Assembly: GCA_034003625.1 (NCBI GenBank)
Contig: JAVEYG010000023.1
Span: 17,398-81,397 of the forward strand
DNA: 64,000 bases
Direction: 5' to 3'
From: GWE2-42-39 sp034003625
GTDB taxonomy: Bacteria > Bacteroidota > Bacteroidia > Bacteroidales > Prolixibacteraceae
The notes below the pieces were generated by a model, which ran no database searches, had not been told where the DNA came from, and was given only the letters and a program-made list of their open reading frames with translations. Below, piece after piece: positions 26,979-36,021 of the stretch. Every line of letters starts with the position of its first letter. Position 1 is the stretch's first letter. The position numbers and the translations under genes were made by a program.

Positions 26979-27224
26979 CTACCTCAAGAAATTGGCTTTC
27001 CTGGTTTTCATCAATTCCTGCATGCAGTCCCGGTGAAACTGGCGCAGTTCATCCAGTTTTTCCGGGGGGATTACTTCGATTTGGGCGACCTGTTCCCGTT
27101 CGTTGTTCATTTCATAATAGGGAATGAATGGGCAATCAGCAACGGGTTCCCCGAACGGGCATTTAGACATGGCGTTGACCAGGTCGGCATTCCGGCGGAT
27201 TTTTGTGGTGTAAAGTGATGACAT
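26979..27224 (-). CDS. Small protein, unknown
   Basis: The 81-codon frame encodes a hydrophilic protein with a CPFGEPVADCPF motif (about residues 22-33), which may hold a metal or disulfide, and a helical, charged C-terminus (EVIPPEKLDELRQFHRDCMQELMKTRKANFL). Reading-frame quality and strand agree with the neighbouring element genes. No family is recognised. It is followed upstream by the gap with the nested palindrome. Confidence 0.5.
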   Translation of the reverse strand: MSSLYTTKIRRNADLVNAMSKCPFGEPVADCPFIPYYEMNNEREQVAQIEVIPPEKLDELRQFHRDCMQELMKTRKANFLR

Positions 27225-27289
27225 GGTATTTGTTTTTGATGGTAAGTTATTAAAATTTCGGTAAAAAAGAGGCGTGAGTAATCACCCAC

Positions 27290-27401
27290 TGTCTCGAGGA
27301 ACCGCCAAGCCCCACGCAACATATGAGTGACACCCACGCCAACAGCGCAGGCGTCAACTCATTATTCATGTTGCATTTAATATTTGGCGGTTTTCGAGAC
27401 A
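27290..27401. repeat. Nested inverted-repeat element
   Basis: Three nested palindromic pairs are stacked here. Outer: GTCTCGAGGAACCGCCAA at 27291 with TTGGCGGTTTTCGAGAC at 27384, differing by a base or two. Middle: GCAACATATGAGTGAC at 27316 with GTCAACTCAT...ATGTTGC at 27353-27374. Inner: ACGCC at 27336 with GGCGT at 27350. The whole about 110 bp folds into one long hairpin on either strand. It lies in the 322-bp gap between the small gene and rteC. It may be a recombination or attachment structure, a small mobile repeat, or an RNA. The rest of that gap shows nothing else. Confidence 0.6.
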
Positions 27402-27547
27402 AGAATAAAAAGCTAACGCTTTCTATATTTTCACTATCCGGATCATTATCCCGATAATATTGTAATCGTTCTATTTCCAACAAAGATAGTAAACATCCTT
27501 TATCATTTTAATGGTATTATATTCTACTTGGTGCTGTTACTTGTCTT

Positions 27548-28375
27548 TCATTTGAGTTTAATATTTATTCTTCGGCGCAATACATCGATCAACCGGGCAA
27601 GATACTTGACAGGGTCAGACCTTTTTAACAATTGATCTTGTGTTTTGTAGATATTCTTTTGTAAATCAATATTAAATATCCATTCGAAGGCTTTGGCAAT
27701 GTCTATAATAGTCGCTTTGCCGTGATTAACCGAACCTTCAAGATAGAGTGAATAAATGAGTTCCTGCAAATCGATTTTATCACCTGTCCATCGAAGCTTC
27801 AATTTAGGGAAATTTTGCCCCTGAGGATGATCCAATTTTTCCATTTCGTCTTTGATATATTCGATCAGCATTTCATTCGACATGATCACAGAAAAGGTAT
27901 GGTCATGCCAGGTGAAAAAGTCCTCGGCCATCATGGCTTGACTGTCCTTCAGTTCCAATGGTATTTCTTTAGCGTCACGTAAAAAGTATTTTTCATCCAG
28001 GTGGCTATGCCCGCACCGGTAATACTGGACTTTAATCTGTTGCTTCTTCATATACTTCTGGATCTTTTTCAACTCCCTCTGGAAATACTTCCTGAGGCTT
28101 TTCTGATCCAGTTCCAGCCGAACACTTTCAATATCAAAGACCGTCTGATAGTATATGAGTTTACTGCAAACAGACGGTTTGATCTTTTTGAAAAACATGA
28201 TTTCCGATGCTTTATCGGGAAAACCCTTTTTAATCACCAGATCATGTAATCGATCCAGTGCCAATTTACAACAGCCGACAGCAAAATCAATTTGCTTCGG
28301 AAATTCTTCCGGATTTTCACCTATCCCGGATAACTCATGTTCAAGCTCAGTGGCAATCTGACAATATGTTTTCAT
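27548..28375 (-). CDS. rteC: RteC-domain regulator
   Basis: RteC activates excision genes in CTnDOT elements. This 275-residue protein has the family C-terminus: LKLRWTGDKIDLQELIYSLYLEGSVNHGKATIIDIAKAFEWIFNIDLQKNIYKT. The N-terminal half is helical with a cysteine pair (VGCCKLAL). The ATG at 28375 was chosen; the longer frame starts only with TTG at 28381. It has no rteA or rteB partners in the window. Presence supports a CTnDOT-type element. Confidence 0.8.
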   Translation of the reverse strand: MKTYCQIATELEHELSGIGENPEEFPKQIDFAVGCCKLALDRLHDLVIKKGFPDKASEIMFFKKIKPSVCSKLIYYQTVFDIESVRLELDQKSLRKYFQRELKKIQKYMKKQQIKVQYYRCGHSHLDEKYFLRDAKEIPLELKDSQAMMAEDFFTWHDHTFSVIMSNEMLIEYIKDEMEKLDHPQGQNFPKLKLRWTGDKIDLQELIYSLYLEGSVNHGKATIIDIAKAFEWIFNIDLQKNIYKTQDQLLKRSDPVKYLARLIDVLRRRINIKLK

Positions 28376-28610
28376 GGTCAAAAAATTAAACTATGAATAA
28401 AAAATATCTTGCCCTTTCCACGATTTGCAATTGTTCTTTATTTTTTCAGCCTAATTCCACCTAAAGCACACTTTATTATATGATAACGATCATTATTGTC
28501 TCAGGAAATTTTTCACTTGCTACTGATATGGCAAATGGTGAAAACACATTCTCTTTGCATGGAGGAAAAAAAATTTCAAAACGACATCTCAAATTGGAGG
28601 TTTTTTTGTA

Positions 28611-30038
28611 TCAACAAATTTTTACCACTCTTAAATTCATCAATCTACCTAGTTTTTTTATCTTTTCTGCTACATGCCCCACACCAATGGCACAATGGTG
28701 TGCCGGCCCCTGTTCCGACCACCGGTTCATAAATTCTTTGGCAGTGATTGAAAATTTATAGCGGCTGTTGGTGTTTCCAATTTCAAGTACGGGGCCCGGC
28801 ACCGATTCACCTTCGGCCACCAAAAGGAAAATGTCATCTTTGCTTTCTACCACCGAAAGCAACGTCACCGGACCGTGTTTTACCGTCATCTGGATGGAAA
28901 GCCCTTTGCCGGGTTTTCCATGATAAACCGGAAGTGGAACCAGCTTCACCCGGCCTTCGGCAATGGCAAAATGAGCCGGCCCGTCGTGCCCCAGGTAAAC
29001 CACGTCATCGATAAAGTCCATCAGGTAGAATTCCGAAAAAGAACCTCCGGCACCGAATTCTGCCATAATTTTCATAGCCTGTGCATTCTTCACCTCGCAC
29101 TCGCCGGCCACCGGAATGCTCTTGCCCGTGAGCAACGTATTTCCTGCAATAACTGAGGTGACAATGTTTTCATACTCATTTCCGGGTTCTCCCTCGTAAT
29201 AATAGGCCATTGCCCCCAGGTTATGGTTTTTTACAAGTTTGTCGAGCGCCACAGAGGTACGCGCTGCACGTTCAATTTCAGCAGGTTCGCATTCCGGGAC
29301 TACATCAAAAGCAGTATTAAACTCTTCAATTTTGGCCTGAACTTCAACTTCGGTAACTTTATCCCGGTATTTTTTGAGTTCGCACATTTCGAGCATTTCG
29401 ACGTGTGTGCCAAATGTAGCACTTTGTTTGGTAAGGTCGGTGTACACATCGAGCATCCCGCCATAATAACGGCCAAGCACGCCGAGCCGGTTGTTTCGCA
29501 TGGCCACCGCTACCCGCGCAGCTTCGACCCATTCTTCAATTTCACACCAGGTTTTATCGTCGCCGGGAAAACCGGTTACAATATCGTACCGGATTCCCGC
29601 CCGGTTAAATACCCCGGCAATTTCCGGAACCGAGCAGGCCTGGCAGTGTTCCAGCCAAACACCGGTCATTTTTCCACGGTCGTTCAGTGCGTTAAATTTT
29701 TCGTAATCGAGTTGCGGAACAGGCTGCATATTCAGCAAAACGAAGGGCGCCTTTACTTTTTGCGCCACCGGCAAAACCGTGGACGACAGGGCATAAGTGG
29801 AAATGTACAGAAATACCGCCTCCACATCTTCCGCCTTCAGCAAATCTGCCGCTTTCCCTGCCTTTTGCGGGTTGTCGACCATTCCGGCATCGACTACCGT
29901 TACATTAAAACTTTCAATCTTTTCTTTTATCTGGCGCTGGTACTTTTCCAGGTTTTCCAGTAAGCCCCCAAACTGGCCCCAGTAGGTATCGAGGCCGATG
30001 CCAAATAAACCGATGCGAATATTGTTTTTCTTTTCCAT
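28611..30038 (-). CDS. L-arabinose/L-fucose isomerase family protein
   Basis: The 475-residue protein reads as a member of the arabinose/fucose isomerase superfamily: GLFGIGLDTYWGQFGGL at the N-terminus, GRYYGGMLDVYTDLTKQSATFGTHVEMLEMCEL in the middle, and a C-terminal LVPLPVYHGKPGKGLSIQM followed by GPAHHCAIGVGHV. These enzymes convert aldoses to ketoses. Being last in the polysaccharide locus, it likely acts on a released sugar or is a variant with a different substrate. The exact substrate cannot be told from sequence. Confidence 0.7.
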   Translation of the reverse strand: MEKKNNIRIGLFGIGLDTYWGQFGGLLENLEKYQRQIKEKIESFNVTVVDAGMVDNPQKAGKAADLLKAEDVEAVFLYISTYALSSTVLPVAQKVKAPFVLLNMQPVPQLDYEKFNALNDRGKMTGVWLEHCQACSVPEIAGVFNRAGIRYDIVTGFPGDDKTWCEIEEWVEAARVAVAMRNNRLGVLGRYYGGMLDVYTDLTKQSATFGTHVEMLEMCELKKYRDKVTEVEVQAKIEEFNTAFDVVPECEPAEIERAARTSVALDKLVKNHNLGAMAYYYEGEPGNEYENIVTSVIAGNTLLTGKSIPVAGECEVKNAQAMKIMAEFGAGGSFSEFYLMDFIDDVVYLGHDGPAHFAIAEGRVKLVPLPVYHGKPGKGLSIQMTVKHGPVTLLSVVESKDDIFLLVAEGESVPGPVLEIGNTNSRYKFSITAKEFMNRWSEQGPAHHCAIGVGHVAEKIKKLGRLMNLRVVKIC

Positions 30039-30117
30039 TTTAAATTTTACATCGAAGTTCGGTTAAATATTTTTAATCTATTGTCATTTCTAATAAAATA
30101 AGGCTTACAGAAATATT

Positions 30118-30220
30118 GCGCTCCGCCGGAGCTTGCTTTTCTGCAAACTTGCATTTTACTACAAATATGAACGCGGCGCTGCCGCTTAAAGGAGGCTGCA
30201 GCGCAGCAAAATATTTGTAG
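30118..30220. repeat. Inverted-repeat element, REP/MITE-like
   Basis: In the gap between the isomerase and GH106 genes, GCTCC-GCC-GGAGC (30120-30132) is followed by CTACAAATAT (30159) and ATATTTGTAG (30211), which pair as outer arms. Inside these, GCGCTGC and GCAGCGC pair as well. It looks like a small palindromic interspersed repeat of the kind common between Bacteroidota genes. Other copies would be needed to confirm. Confidence 0.45.
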
Positions 30221-30271
30221 CCAATTAGTTAAAATGTATTTCAAAGAAAGCTACGTAGTAGCGTAATCTTA

Positions 30272-33200
30272 TTAATCTTTTAGACACTCAACAGTCGCCG
30301 GCCCGAGCAACCCGGAAGGCTGTAACTGTTCGCCGGGTTGAATGTCATCAATCAGCCACCAGGCTTTTCGCCCGTTTTCCGGCAGGCTTTTTTCCTGGAT
30401 CAACCGGTTGCGCCAGAGGTTGGCCACCTCGATTTCAATGGTATTTTTCCCTTTTTTCAACAACCCTTTCGTATTTAAAAGATGTGGTTTGAGCCAGGTT
30501 CCCCCGATGGGTTCGCCGTTGAGCTTAACCCGCGAAACAACCTGCACATCGCCCAGGTTGAGATAAAGGGCATCGCCGGGTTCCACTTCGTCCATGTCAA
30601 ATTCCTTTGTGTAAACCGCGCTCCCCGAATAGTACCGGATGCGTTCGTCGGGGTTTTCCGGCCAGTTGGCCAGCGAAGCGAAGGTGACCGGATTTCGGGG
30701 GCCTGTTGCCGTGTCCTCAAAGGCCACCTGCCAGGGGCCGTCCAGGGAAGCAACCACCTCCCGCTCCGGGAAATTGGAACGGTAGCCTTCCCTGATACTC
30801 CCTGCCGCCGGCTGTTCAGCAAACACGACAAAATAACTTTGGTAAGCAGATAATTTCAACGGCACCCGGATGTGGTTCCCGATGGTTTCAAATTCATTTA
30901 ACGCACGTATCTCTCCTGTTAAGGGATTCCACAATTGCGGCTTTTTATTTTTTACCCTGAACGAGGGAGTGAAGGCTATTTCTTTTTCGCTTTGGTTGGT
31001 TATAAAATAGATGTCACGGCTTTCCGCCGTCCTGTGCGTCCACAACACCGGATAATCACCCGAAAGGTCCACATCATTCTCAAGACCGGTTTGTGAGAAA
31101 ACCTCTTCCAGTTCCAACCCGTTGAAAACCTTTCCCTTCCCGTAGTTCAGGGCTACCGGTTTGCCGTTGGCATCGCCCCAAAGTTTTTCCGCCCAGGCTC
31201 TCACTTCCCGGTCGCATTCCGGGTAATTTTCCAGGCTGGGCGAACGCTCCGGGCGCGGGCCGTAAATGATGCCGCCCTCTTTTACCAGCTCTTCCAGCTT
31301 TTGAATCACTTCCGGGCGCATGGTTTTGAGCGGCGGCAAAATCATTATGCTGTAGCTCATCCCGTCGGGAAGGGTAAAACGGCCATCTTTGACCGTCAAA
31401 CGGGTGAGGATGGTTTCCGCGTTGATGTAATCAAAAGAATACCCTTCGGGAAGGGGAGGTATTTGCGGGCCGTTCATAATGGGGGCGTCTTCCCCAATAA
31501 AATAACACACATCGGCGGCATACTTGCCCTGTTGAAGCATCAACTGGCACCGGCGTATATAATCCGTCCAGCAGGAAGCGTATTTAAACCAGGTGTTGTG
31601 CCGGTTAAATTCGGTTCCGAACCAGGCATTCACACCGGGCTTCCGGTTATCGTCGGGCTGGTGGATGTAAACGTGGAGTACCAGGTGGTTTATCCCTTCG
31701 GTAAAACTCCAGTCGCCCCGCTGTTTCAGCAATGCCGGATGCCGCAAGAAAGCCTGTTGACTAGCTGTGAACGCCTCGCTGTAAACGGTCGGTTTTCCAT
31801 AAATATGGGCCGATGAAGAAGCGGCCTTGCATTCATATCCCGATCGTTCGTTCCAGAACTCCCCGCCTACCAGGTCCGACTGCCCGCCATATTTCAGAAA
31901 TTCCGAAGGGAACCCCCAGTGGCCGTAGTTTTCCAGCCAGAGTTTCATGTGGTGTTCGTTGCTTATTTCCTTTAATCCGCCAACATATTCCTCAGCAATA
32001 TCGTCGGCCACAGCACGGCGCAAATCCCACAGGAACCGCTCCGACTCCGCCACGCTGCCTACGATGCGGCCTGTCAGCGCCGGCAGGTAAGGGATGGGGT
32101 CGTAGCCGTATTTTTGCCTGAATTTTTCAGCGTAACCGTCTGTCCAGTTCTGGGAGCCTACCTCATAGCTGTCAATGACCACATATTTCATGGCTTCCTT
32201 GCTTGTATCCGGAACCCGTTTTAGCAACTCACCCACAAAATTTTCAAAGTGGGAAACCAGCTTTTCGCTGTCCATTTTATCCACCTCGTAACCGGTTCCC
32301 TGCGGGGCCGCCGGGTGGTTCTTCACACCGGTGGGGGTCATCCCGAAACGAAGGATGGTCCAGTCGCCTTCCGGTGCGTCCCATTCCAGCGTGCCGTCCG
32401 GGTGCAGCTTTTCGGAAAGATTTACAATCCCCTTACGGTTTACCATTAAGCCCGCGTCAACGGGAAAAGGCTGTTCTCCCCAGCTATAGCTGTTCCATTC
32501 GGGCAACGGCGTGGGGTGCATCTTGCCCAGTTGCTTTTCGACGTACTTTTCCAACACGGCATCTTCCGAAATAACAATTTCAGCCAGTCCCGTAACCGGG
32601 GCGTCGCTGAATGAACCGGTACTTTGGATATTGTCCAGCACAAGTGTGAACACGGAAGACTTTACCCCGGGCAGGGACAATGCAAGCGGCCCTTTCATCA
32701 TTGGCCCCACCAGGTTACGAAAATTGCTCCGGTCGAAACGAAATTCCCGGACAAGCGAATCTTTCCCGGCGACGTGGGCATAAAGCCTGCCAGTGGCAAG
32801 GATTGTTTCGAGCGGGTAAAGGAAGAGGCTGTTGGCTTCAATTTCTTCAGGAAAGGACAGTTCAATGTGATATGTTTTTTCCCCTGCGGCGAACATGATC
32901 CCTGTCGAAAAGTCACCGTCGGCCAATTTGTTTGCAGAAGCCAGCGCCGGAGAACTGCTGACTTTGGGGCGCAAGGGGTTTTCCCCGGTTTTAACCGAAG
33001 GAAAGGCCAGCACGGCGATATCCCGGAACAAGCTGTCGGGTTTGGGAAGGTTCACGGCAACTTTTCCGGGCCCTTTTACTTTTGTTTCGGAGCTGACAAT
33101 ATACCGCATGGTTTTGTCCGCCGTGTTCCAGGGGCCGCCGCTCTGGCTCCAGCCCGGAGAATTAAATACCCCGATATCGATACCGATACGATGACCCTCG

Positions 33201-33496
33201 TTCACGGCGTGGACCATACATTCCCACCAGGCATCGCTGAACAGCGGGACATTCCCGTCCTTTCCCGCAGGGTTGATGTTGCCAATCAATACCGTGCCCA
33301 TGCCCGCTTCCTTCATCGCGAGCAGGTCTTTGGTGATCCCTTCCTTCGAGATATCGTCGTTGATCCAATAGTAATAGCACCACGGCTTGTCAACTGTTTC
33401 AGTCACATTGGTAAATTTTTGAGCTAAATCATCGGGCGTTTTGTTGCAGGAATTGAGCAAAATAAGCAGGAGTGAGAGTAAAATAATTGATTTCAT
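30272..33496 (-). CDS. GH106-like alpha-L-rhamnosidase lipoprotein
   Basis: The protein is 1074 residues with a lipoprotein signal (LLILLNSC, Cys17). It starts with the GH106 layout: KPWCYYYWINDDISKEGITKDLLAMKEAGMGTVLIGNI and GVFNSPGWSQSGGPW. The middle has DSYEVGSQNWTDGYAEKFRQKYGY and the YSEAFTAS region typical of the catalytic barrel. The C-terminus carries a jelly-roll with LKKGKNTIEIEVANLWRNRLI. GH106 enzymes remove L-rhamnose, for example from rhamnogalacturonan. Position in a locus with PL22 and GH105 members supports pectin-type glycan as substrate. GC content is visibly higher than in the genes from 34.7 to 45.6 kb. Confidence 0.82.
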   Translation of the reverse strand: MKSIILLSLLLILLNSCNKTPDDLAQKFTNVTETVDKPWCYYYWINDDISKEGITKDLLAMKEAGMGTVLIGNINPAGKDGNVPLFSDAWWECMVHAVNEGHRIGIDIGVFNSPGWSQSGGPWNTADKTMRYIVSSETKVKGPGKVAVNLPKPDSLFRDIAVLAFPSVKTGENPLRPKVSSSPALASANKLADGDFSTGIMFAAGEKTYHIELSFPEEIEANSLFLYPLETILATGRLYAHVAGKDSLVREFRFDRSNFRNLVGPMMKGPLALSLPGVKSSVFTLVLDNIQSTGSFSDAPVTGLAEIVISEDAVLEKYVEKQLGKMHPTPLPEWNSYSWGEQPFPVDAGLMVNRKGIVNLSEKLHPDGTLEWDAPEGDWTILRFGMTPTGVKNHPAAPQGTGYEVDKMDSEKLVSHFENFVGELLKRVPDTSKEAMKYVVIDSYEVGSQNWTDGYAEKFRQKYGYDPIPYLPALTGRIVGSVAESERFLWDLRRAVADDIAEEYVGGLKEISNEHHMKLWLENYGHWGFPSEFLKYGGQSDLVGGEFWNERSGYECKAASSSAHIYGKPTVYSEAFTASQQAFLRHPALLKQRGDWSFTEGINHLVLHVYIHQPDDNRKPGVNAWFGTEFNRHNTWFKYASCWTDYIRRCQLMLQQGKYAADVCYFIGEDAPIMNGPQIPPLPEGYSFDYINAETILTRLTVKDGRFTLPDGMSYSIMILPPLKTMRPEVIQKLEELVKEGGIIYGPRPERSPSLENYPECDREVRAWAEKLWGDANGKPVALNYGKGKVFNGLELEEVFSQTGLENDVDLSGDYPVLWTHRTAESRDIYFITNQSEKEIAFTPSFRVKNKKPQLWNPLTGEIRALNEFETIGNHIRVPLKLSAYQSYFVVFAEQPAAGSIREGYRSNFPEREVVASLDGPWQVAFEDTATGPRNPVTFASLANWPENPDERIRYYSGSAVYTKEFDMDEVEPGDALYLNLGDVQVVSRVKLNGEPIGGTWLKPHLLNTKGLLKKGKNTIEIEVANLWRNRLIQEKSLPENGRKAWWLIDDIQPGEQLQPSGLLGPATVECLKD

Positions 33497-33534
33497 TTTT
33501 CGTGGTTTAAATTCTGGATAAAACGTTATCGTAT

Positions 33535-34635
33535 TTAGTAACGACCAAATTCTCTTGCAGCCCTGATCATTTCTTTCACCATCGTGGTATTTACATCAGC
33601 CTGGATGATATGGGCGGGCGCCAACAGGTATCCTCCGTTTTTCCCTAGTATTTCCGTTCGGTAGTTTATTTCCGTCCGGATTTGTTTAATATTACCGCCT
33701 GGCAGCAGGTTTTGTTGGTCGATTCCACCGAAAAAACAAATTTTATCGCCGTATTTCGCTTTAAGCTCTGCAGGATCCGAGCCGGGCACGTTGGGCTGGA
33801 CCGGGTTATAAACATCGACACCGATTTCGATAAAATCGTCGATCAGCGGGGCCACCGCCCCATCCGAGTGCATAATGACGATAAGGTTGGCGTTTTCCTG
33901 CTTCAGTTTATCAATCATCCTTTTGTGGCGCCATTTAAACATTCTTCTCCAGTCGTCGGGCGAAATCAGCGTCGAGGTCTGGCTACCAAGATCCTCGCCC
34001 AGCCAAATCGCATCGACACCCGCTTTCACCAATTGGAGCGCTATCCTCAGGCTCCATTGCTCCACGCGGTCGTTCAGCTTTTCCACCCACGGTTCTTCCA
34101 TCATCATGGCCGTCAGGTATTTTTCCAACCCGGTGAGGTGCCATGCCAGTTCAAACAGTGTGATTTCCACATCCCCGATAACAAAAAAATCTTTTCTAAA
34201 CCGATCGATATCCCTTTTGGCCGTGTCAAACCTGCCGGGGGCATCCGGATTGGGGAACGCATATTTTTCAACTTCCTCTGCCGATTCCACTTCGCCCAAC
34301 GGGCATTTTACCACTTCCACGTAAAGCGGGGTTGGCTTCATGTGCATACCAAACTCGTTTTTGGTAATATTCCCCTGAATCACCTCAGGCTGGTAATTTT
34401 TGGGTACCGTTCCCCCGACCACAACAACATCGCTCCCCAACTTTGTCCTGATTTCGTTGGCTGATATCCGGTAGGTCAGGTCCTCGTAATAAGAAAGTGC
34501 ATAATCCGGGACAATTCCCAATTCCCTGCCAAATGAGTCGATCAGTTGTTTGCACAGATCAAACTGGACAGGGACCCGGTCGGGTAAACCTCTCTTCTTT
34601 TTGAAAGCGCTTAAAACACGCTCTTTCGAATTCAT
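33535..34635 (-). CDS. Uroporphyrinogen decarboxylase family protein
   Basis: The 366-residue protein reads as URO-D superfamily (MtaA/CmuA-like): an N-terminal GLPDRVPVQFDLCKQL, then EITLFELAWHLTGLEKYLTAMM, GVDAIWLGEDLGSQTSTLISPDDWRRMFKWRHKRMID, HSDGAVAPLIDDFIEIGVDVYNPVQPNV, and KICFFGGIDQQNLLPGGN. Members near sugar loci are not true uroporphyrinogen decarboxylases; their function is unknown, possibly a methyl transfer role. It is transcribed with the GH106 gene, 38 bp apart. No catalytic assignment is possible here. Confidence 0.75.
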   Translation of the reverse strand: MNSKERVLSAFKKKRGLPDRVPVQFDLCKQLIDSFGRELGIVPDYALSYYEDLTYRISANEIRTKLGSDVVVVGGTVPKNYQPEVIQGNITKNEFGMHMKPTPLYVEVVKCPLGEVESAEEVEKYAFPNPDAPGRFDTAKRDIDRFRKDFFVIGDVEITLFELAWHLTGLEKYLTAMMMEEPWVEKLNDRVEQWSLRIALQLVKAGVDAIWLGEDLGSQTSTLISPDDWRRMFKWRHKRMIDKLKQENANLIVIMHSDGAVAPLIDDFIEIGVDVYNPVQPNVPGSDPAELKAKYGDKICFFGGIDQQNLLPGGNIKQIRTEINYRTEILGKNGGYLLAPAHIIQADVNTTMVKEMIRAAREFGRY

Positions 34636-34732
34636 GATTCTGGTTTGAAGTATAATCTGGTAGGTTTTACTCTAGTCGAAAGTATATCCTGATTTTACAA
34701 ATCTTATCATGTAATAGCAGTTAATTATTTGA

Positions 34733-35995
34733 TTATTCGTTATATTTTGCAGTCTCCACGGCATAAATGTCAGAATAACCGTCGAAGTTGGCCCTGAATA
34801 TGACCCATTTCCCATCTGGTGAAAAATGGACATTCGGCTCCGAAAGGAATCTACCATACGAGGTTCTGTAATTATGATTTTTCATGTTGACCAGACGCTC
34901 TGAACGTAGAGAATCTTCTTCAGGATGGAACAGGTAAATCCACATTCCATCTCCTGCTTTAGCTACTTGTGTCGGATCACCTCCATCGCCTGCGAATAAT
35001 TTTTGATCAGGAGAGATCGTATAATGGACAGACCACTCATTACGAGTTAATTTATAACGCTTTACTTCGTCGGTCAATACATTCACTCCGCTCAAATAGA
35101 ATCTTTCTCCCTGGGGTATTTGTAAGTCAAACCAGATCCATTTCCCATCAGGACTAAAAAACTCGTGCCCGGCAATTTCATTTTCCATCGTCCGTTTATG
35201 CATCAACCGGGGAAGATCTCCATTTATATTAATTGTCCATATCCGGTCGACTTGCGACCAGGGCCCTTCATGGGAAAACATAAGCAAGCCAGGATCTGTT
35301 GGCGAGAACTGAATATGGTTAAGCATAGCCTTTTCAGTATGTATTTTTTTAAATTCACCTGTTTTTATTTGGACTGTAAATAGAGAATGCGGCAGCTTTG
35401 CCTCATACAAGGCTACGAAACGCTCGCCTCTACTTAGATTCTGTTTTATGATTTTATCATAAATTTCAACATCCTTACGGGTTAAGAATTTTCCTGCCAA
35501 TAATGTTTCATCTGCATTGATTGAATTAATCTGGGCCTGAATACTGTCCGGGAAAACAAAAATTAGTTTTGTCTGAAGATTGTCCACATCGGTAGCAAAC
35601 ACACTATCATTACACTGGTAATATACCTGACGCCCCTTTTTCCCCACAATTTCTATCAGGTCATCTGCAATTAAGCTTTTATCAGTAATTTGATTCATGT
35701 GGTACGTCCCCATATCAACTGAAAAAAGCTGCATATTTTGGTCCGCTCTCCCATAGAAAATCATTTTTCCTTTCGCGCCATTTTGAGCCTCAAGAAAAGG
35801 ATTGTTATGAAAGTAAAAACTATGTTTTTCCTTTCCATCTACTGTAAGGCGGACTACTTTGTGTCCAGTATCTTTGTCAATCCATTCCTGAGGCATTGGA
35901 TGTAACGAACCGGTCTCAATAATTGGTAACTCTGAATTTTGTGAAGCTACTATTAATGAAATAAACAGACCTAAAAATAAAAATATTGTTTTCAT
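34733..35995 (-). CDS. PL22-like oligogalacturonate lyase homolog A
   Basis: A 420-residue secreted protein with a signal peptide (TIFLFLGLFISLIVASQ). The pattern is that of the PL22 oligogalacturonate lyase beta-propeller: MPQEWIDKDTGHKVVRLT, FYFHNNPF, repeated FSPDGKW modules, ENEIAGHEFFSPDGKWIWFD and EPNVHFSPDGKWVIFRANF. Such enzymes cleave short uronic-acid oligomers to unsaturated products. It is a close tandem paralog of the next gene, sharing a 62-bp identical stretch (35151-35212 here and 36410-36471 there). It carries a small insertion (HNYRTSYGRFLSEPNV) absent from its twin. Confidence 0.72.
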   Translation of the reverse strand: MKTIFLFLGLFISLIVASQNSELPIIETGSLHPMPQEWIDKDTGHKVVRLTVDGKEKHSFYFHNNPFLEAQNGAKGKMIFYGRADQNMQLFSVDMGTYHMNQITDKSLIADDLIEIVGKKGRQVYYQCNDSVFATDVDNLQTKLIFVFPDSIQAQINSINADETLLAGKFLTRKDVEIYDKIIKQNLSRGERFVALYEAKLPHSLFTVQIKTGEFKKIHTEKAMLNHIQFSPTDPGLLMFSHEGPWSQVDRIWTININGDLPRLMHKRTMENEIAGHEFFSPDGKWIWFDLQIPQGERFYLSGVNVLTDEVKRYKLTRNEWSVHYTISPDQKLFAGDGGDPTQVAKAGDGMWIYLFHPEEDSLRSERLVNMKNHNYRTSYGRFLSEPNVHFSPDGKWVIFRANFDGYSDIYAVETAKYNE

Positions 35996-36021
35996 ATAAT
36001 AAGATTTTAATGTTCCATTTT

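Noticed and set aside
27250..27483. 77-codon minus-strand frame over the nested palindrome
   Set aside because: Coding by chance through the palindromic repeat; no family sequence.
32624..33427. 267-codon plus-strand frame in GH106
   Set aside because: Shadow frame in the GC-rich GH106 gene.
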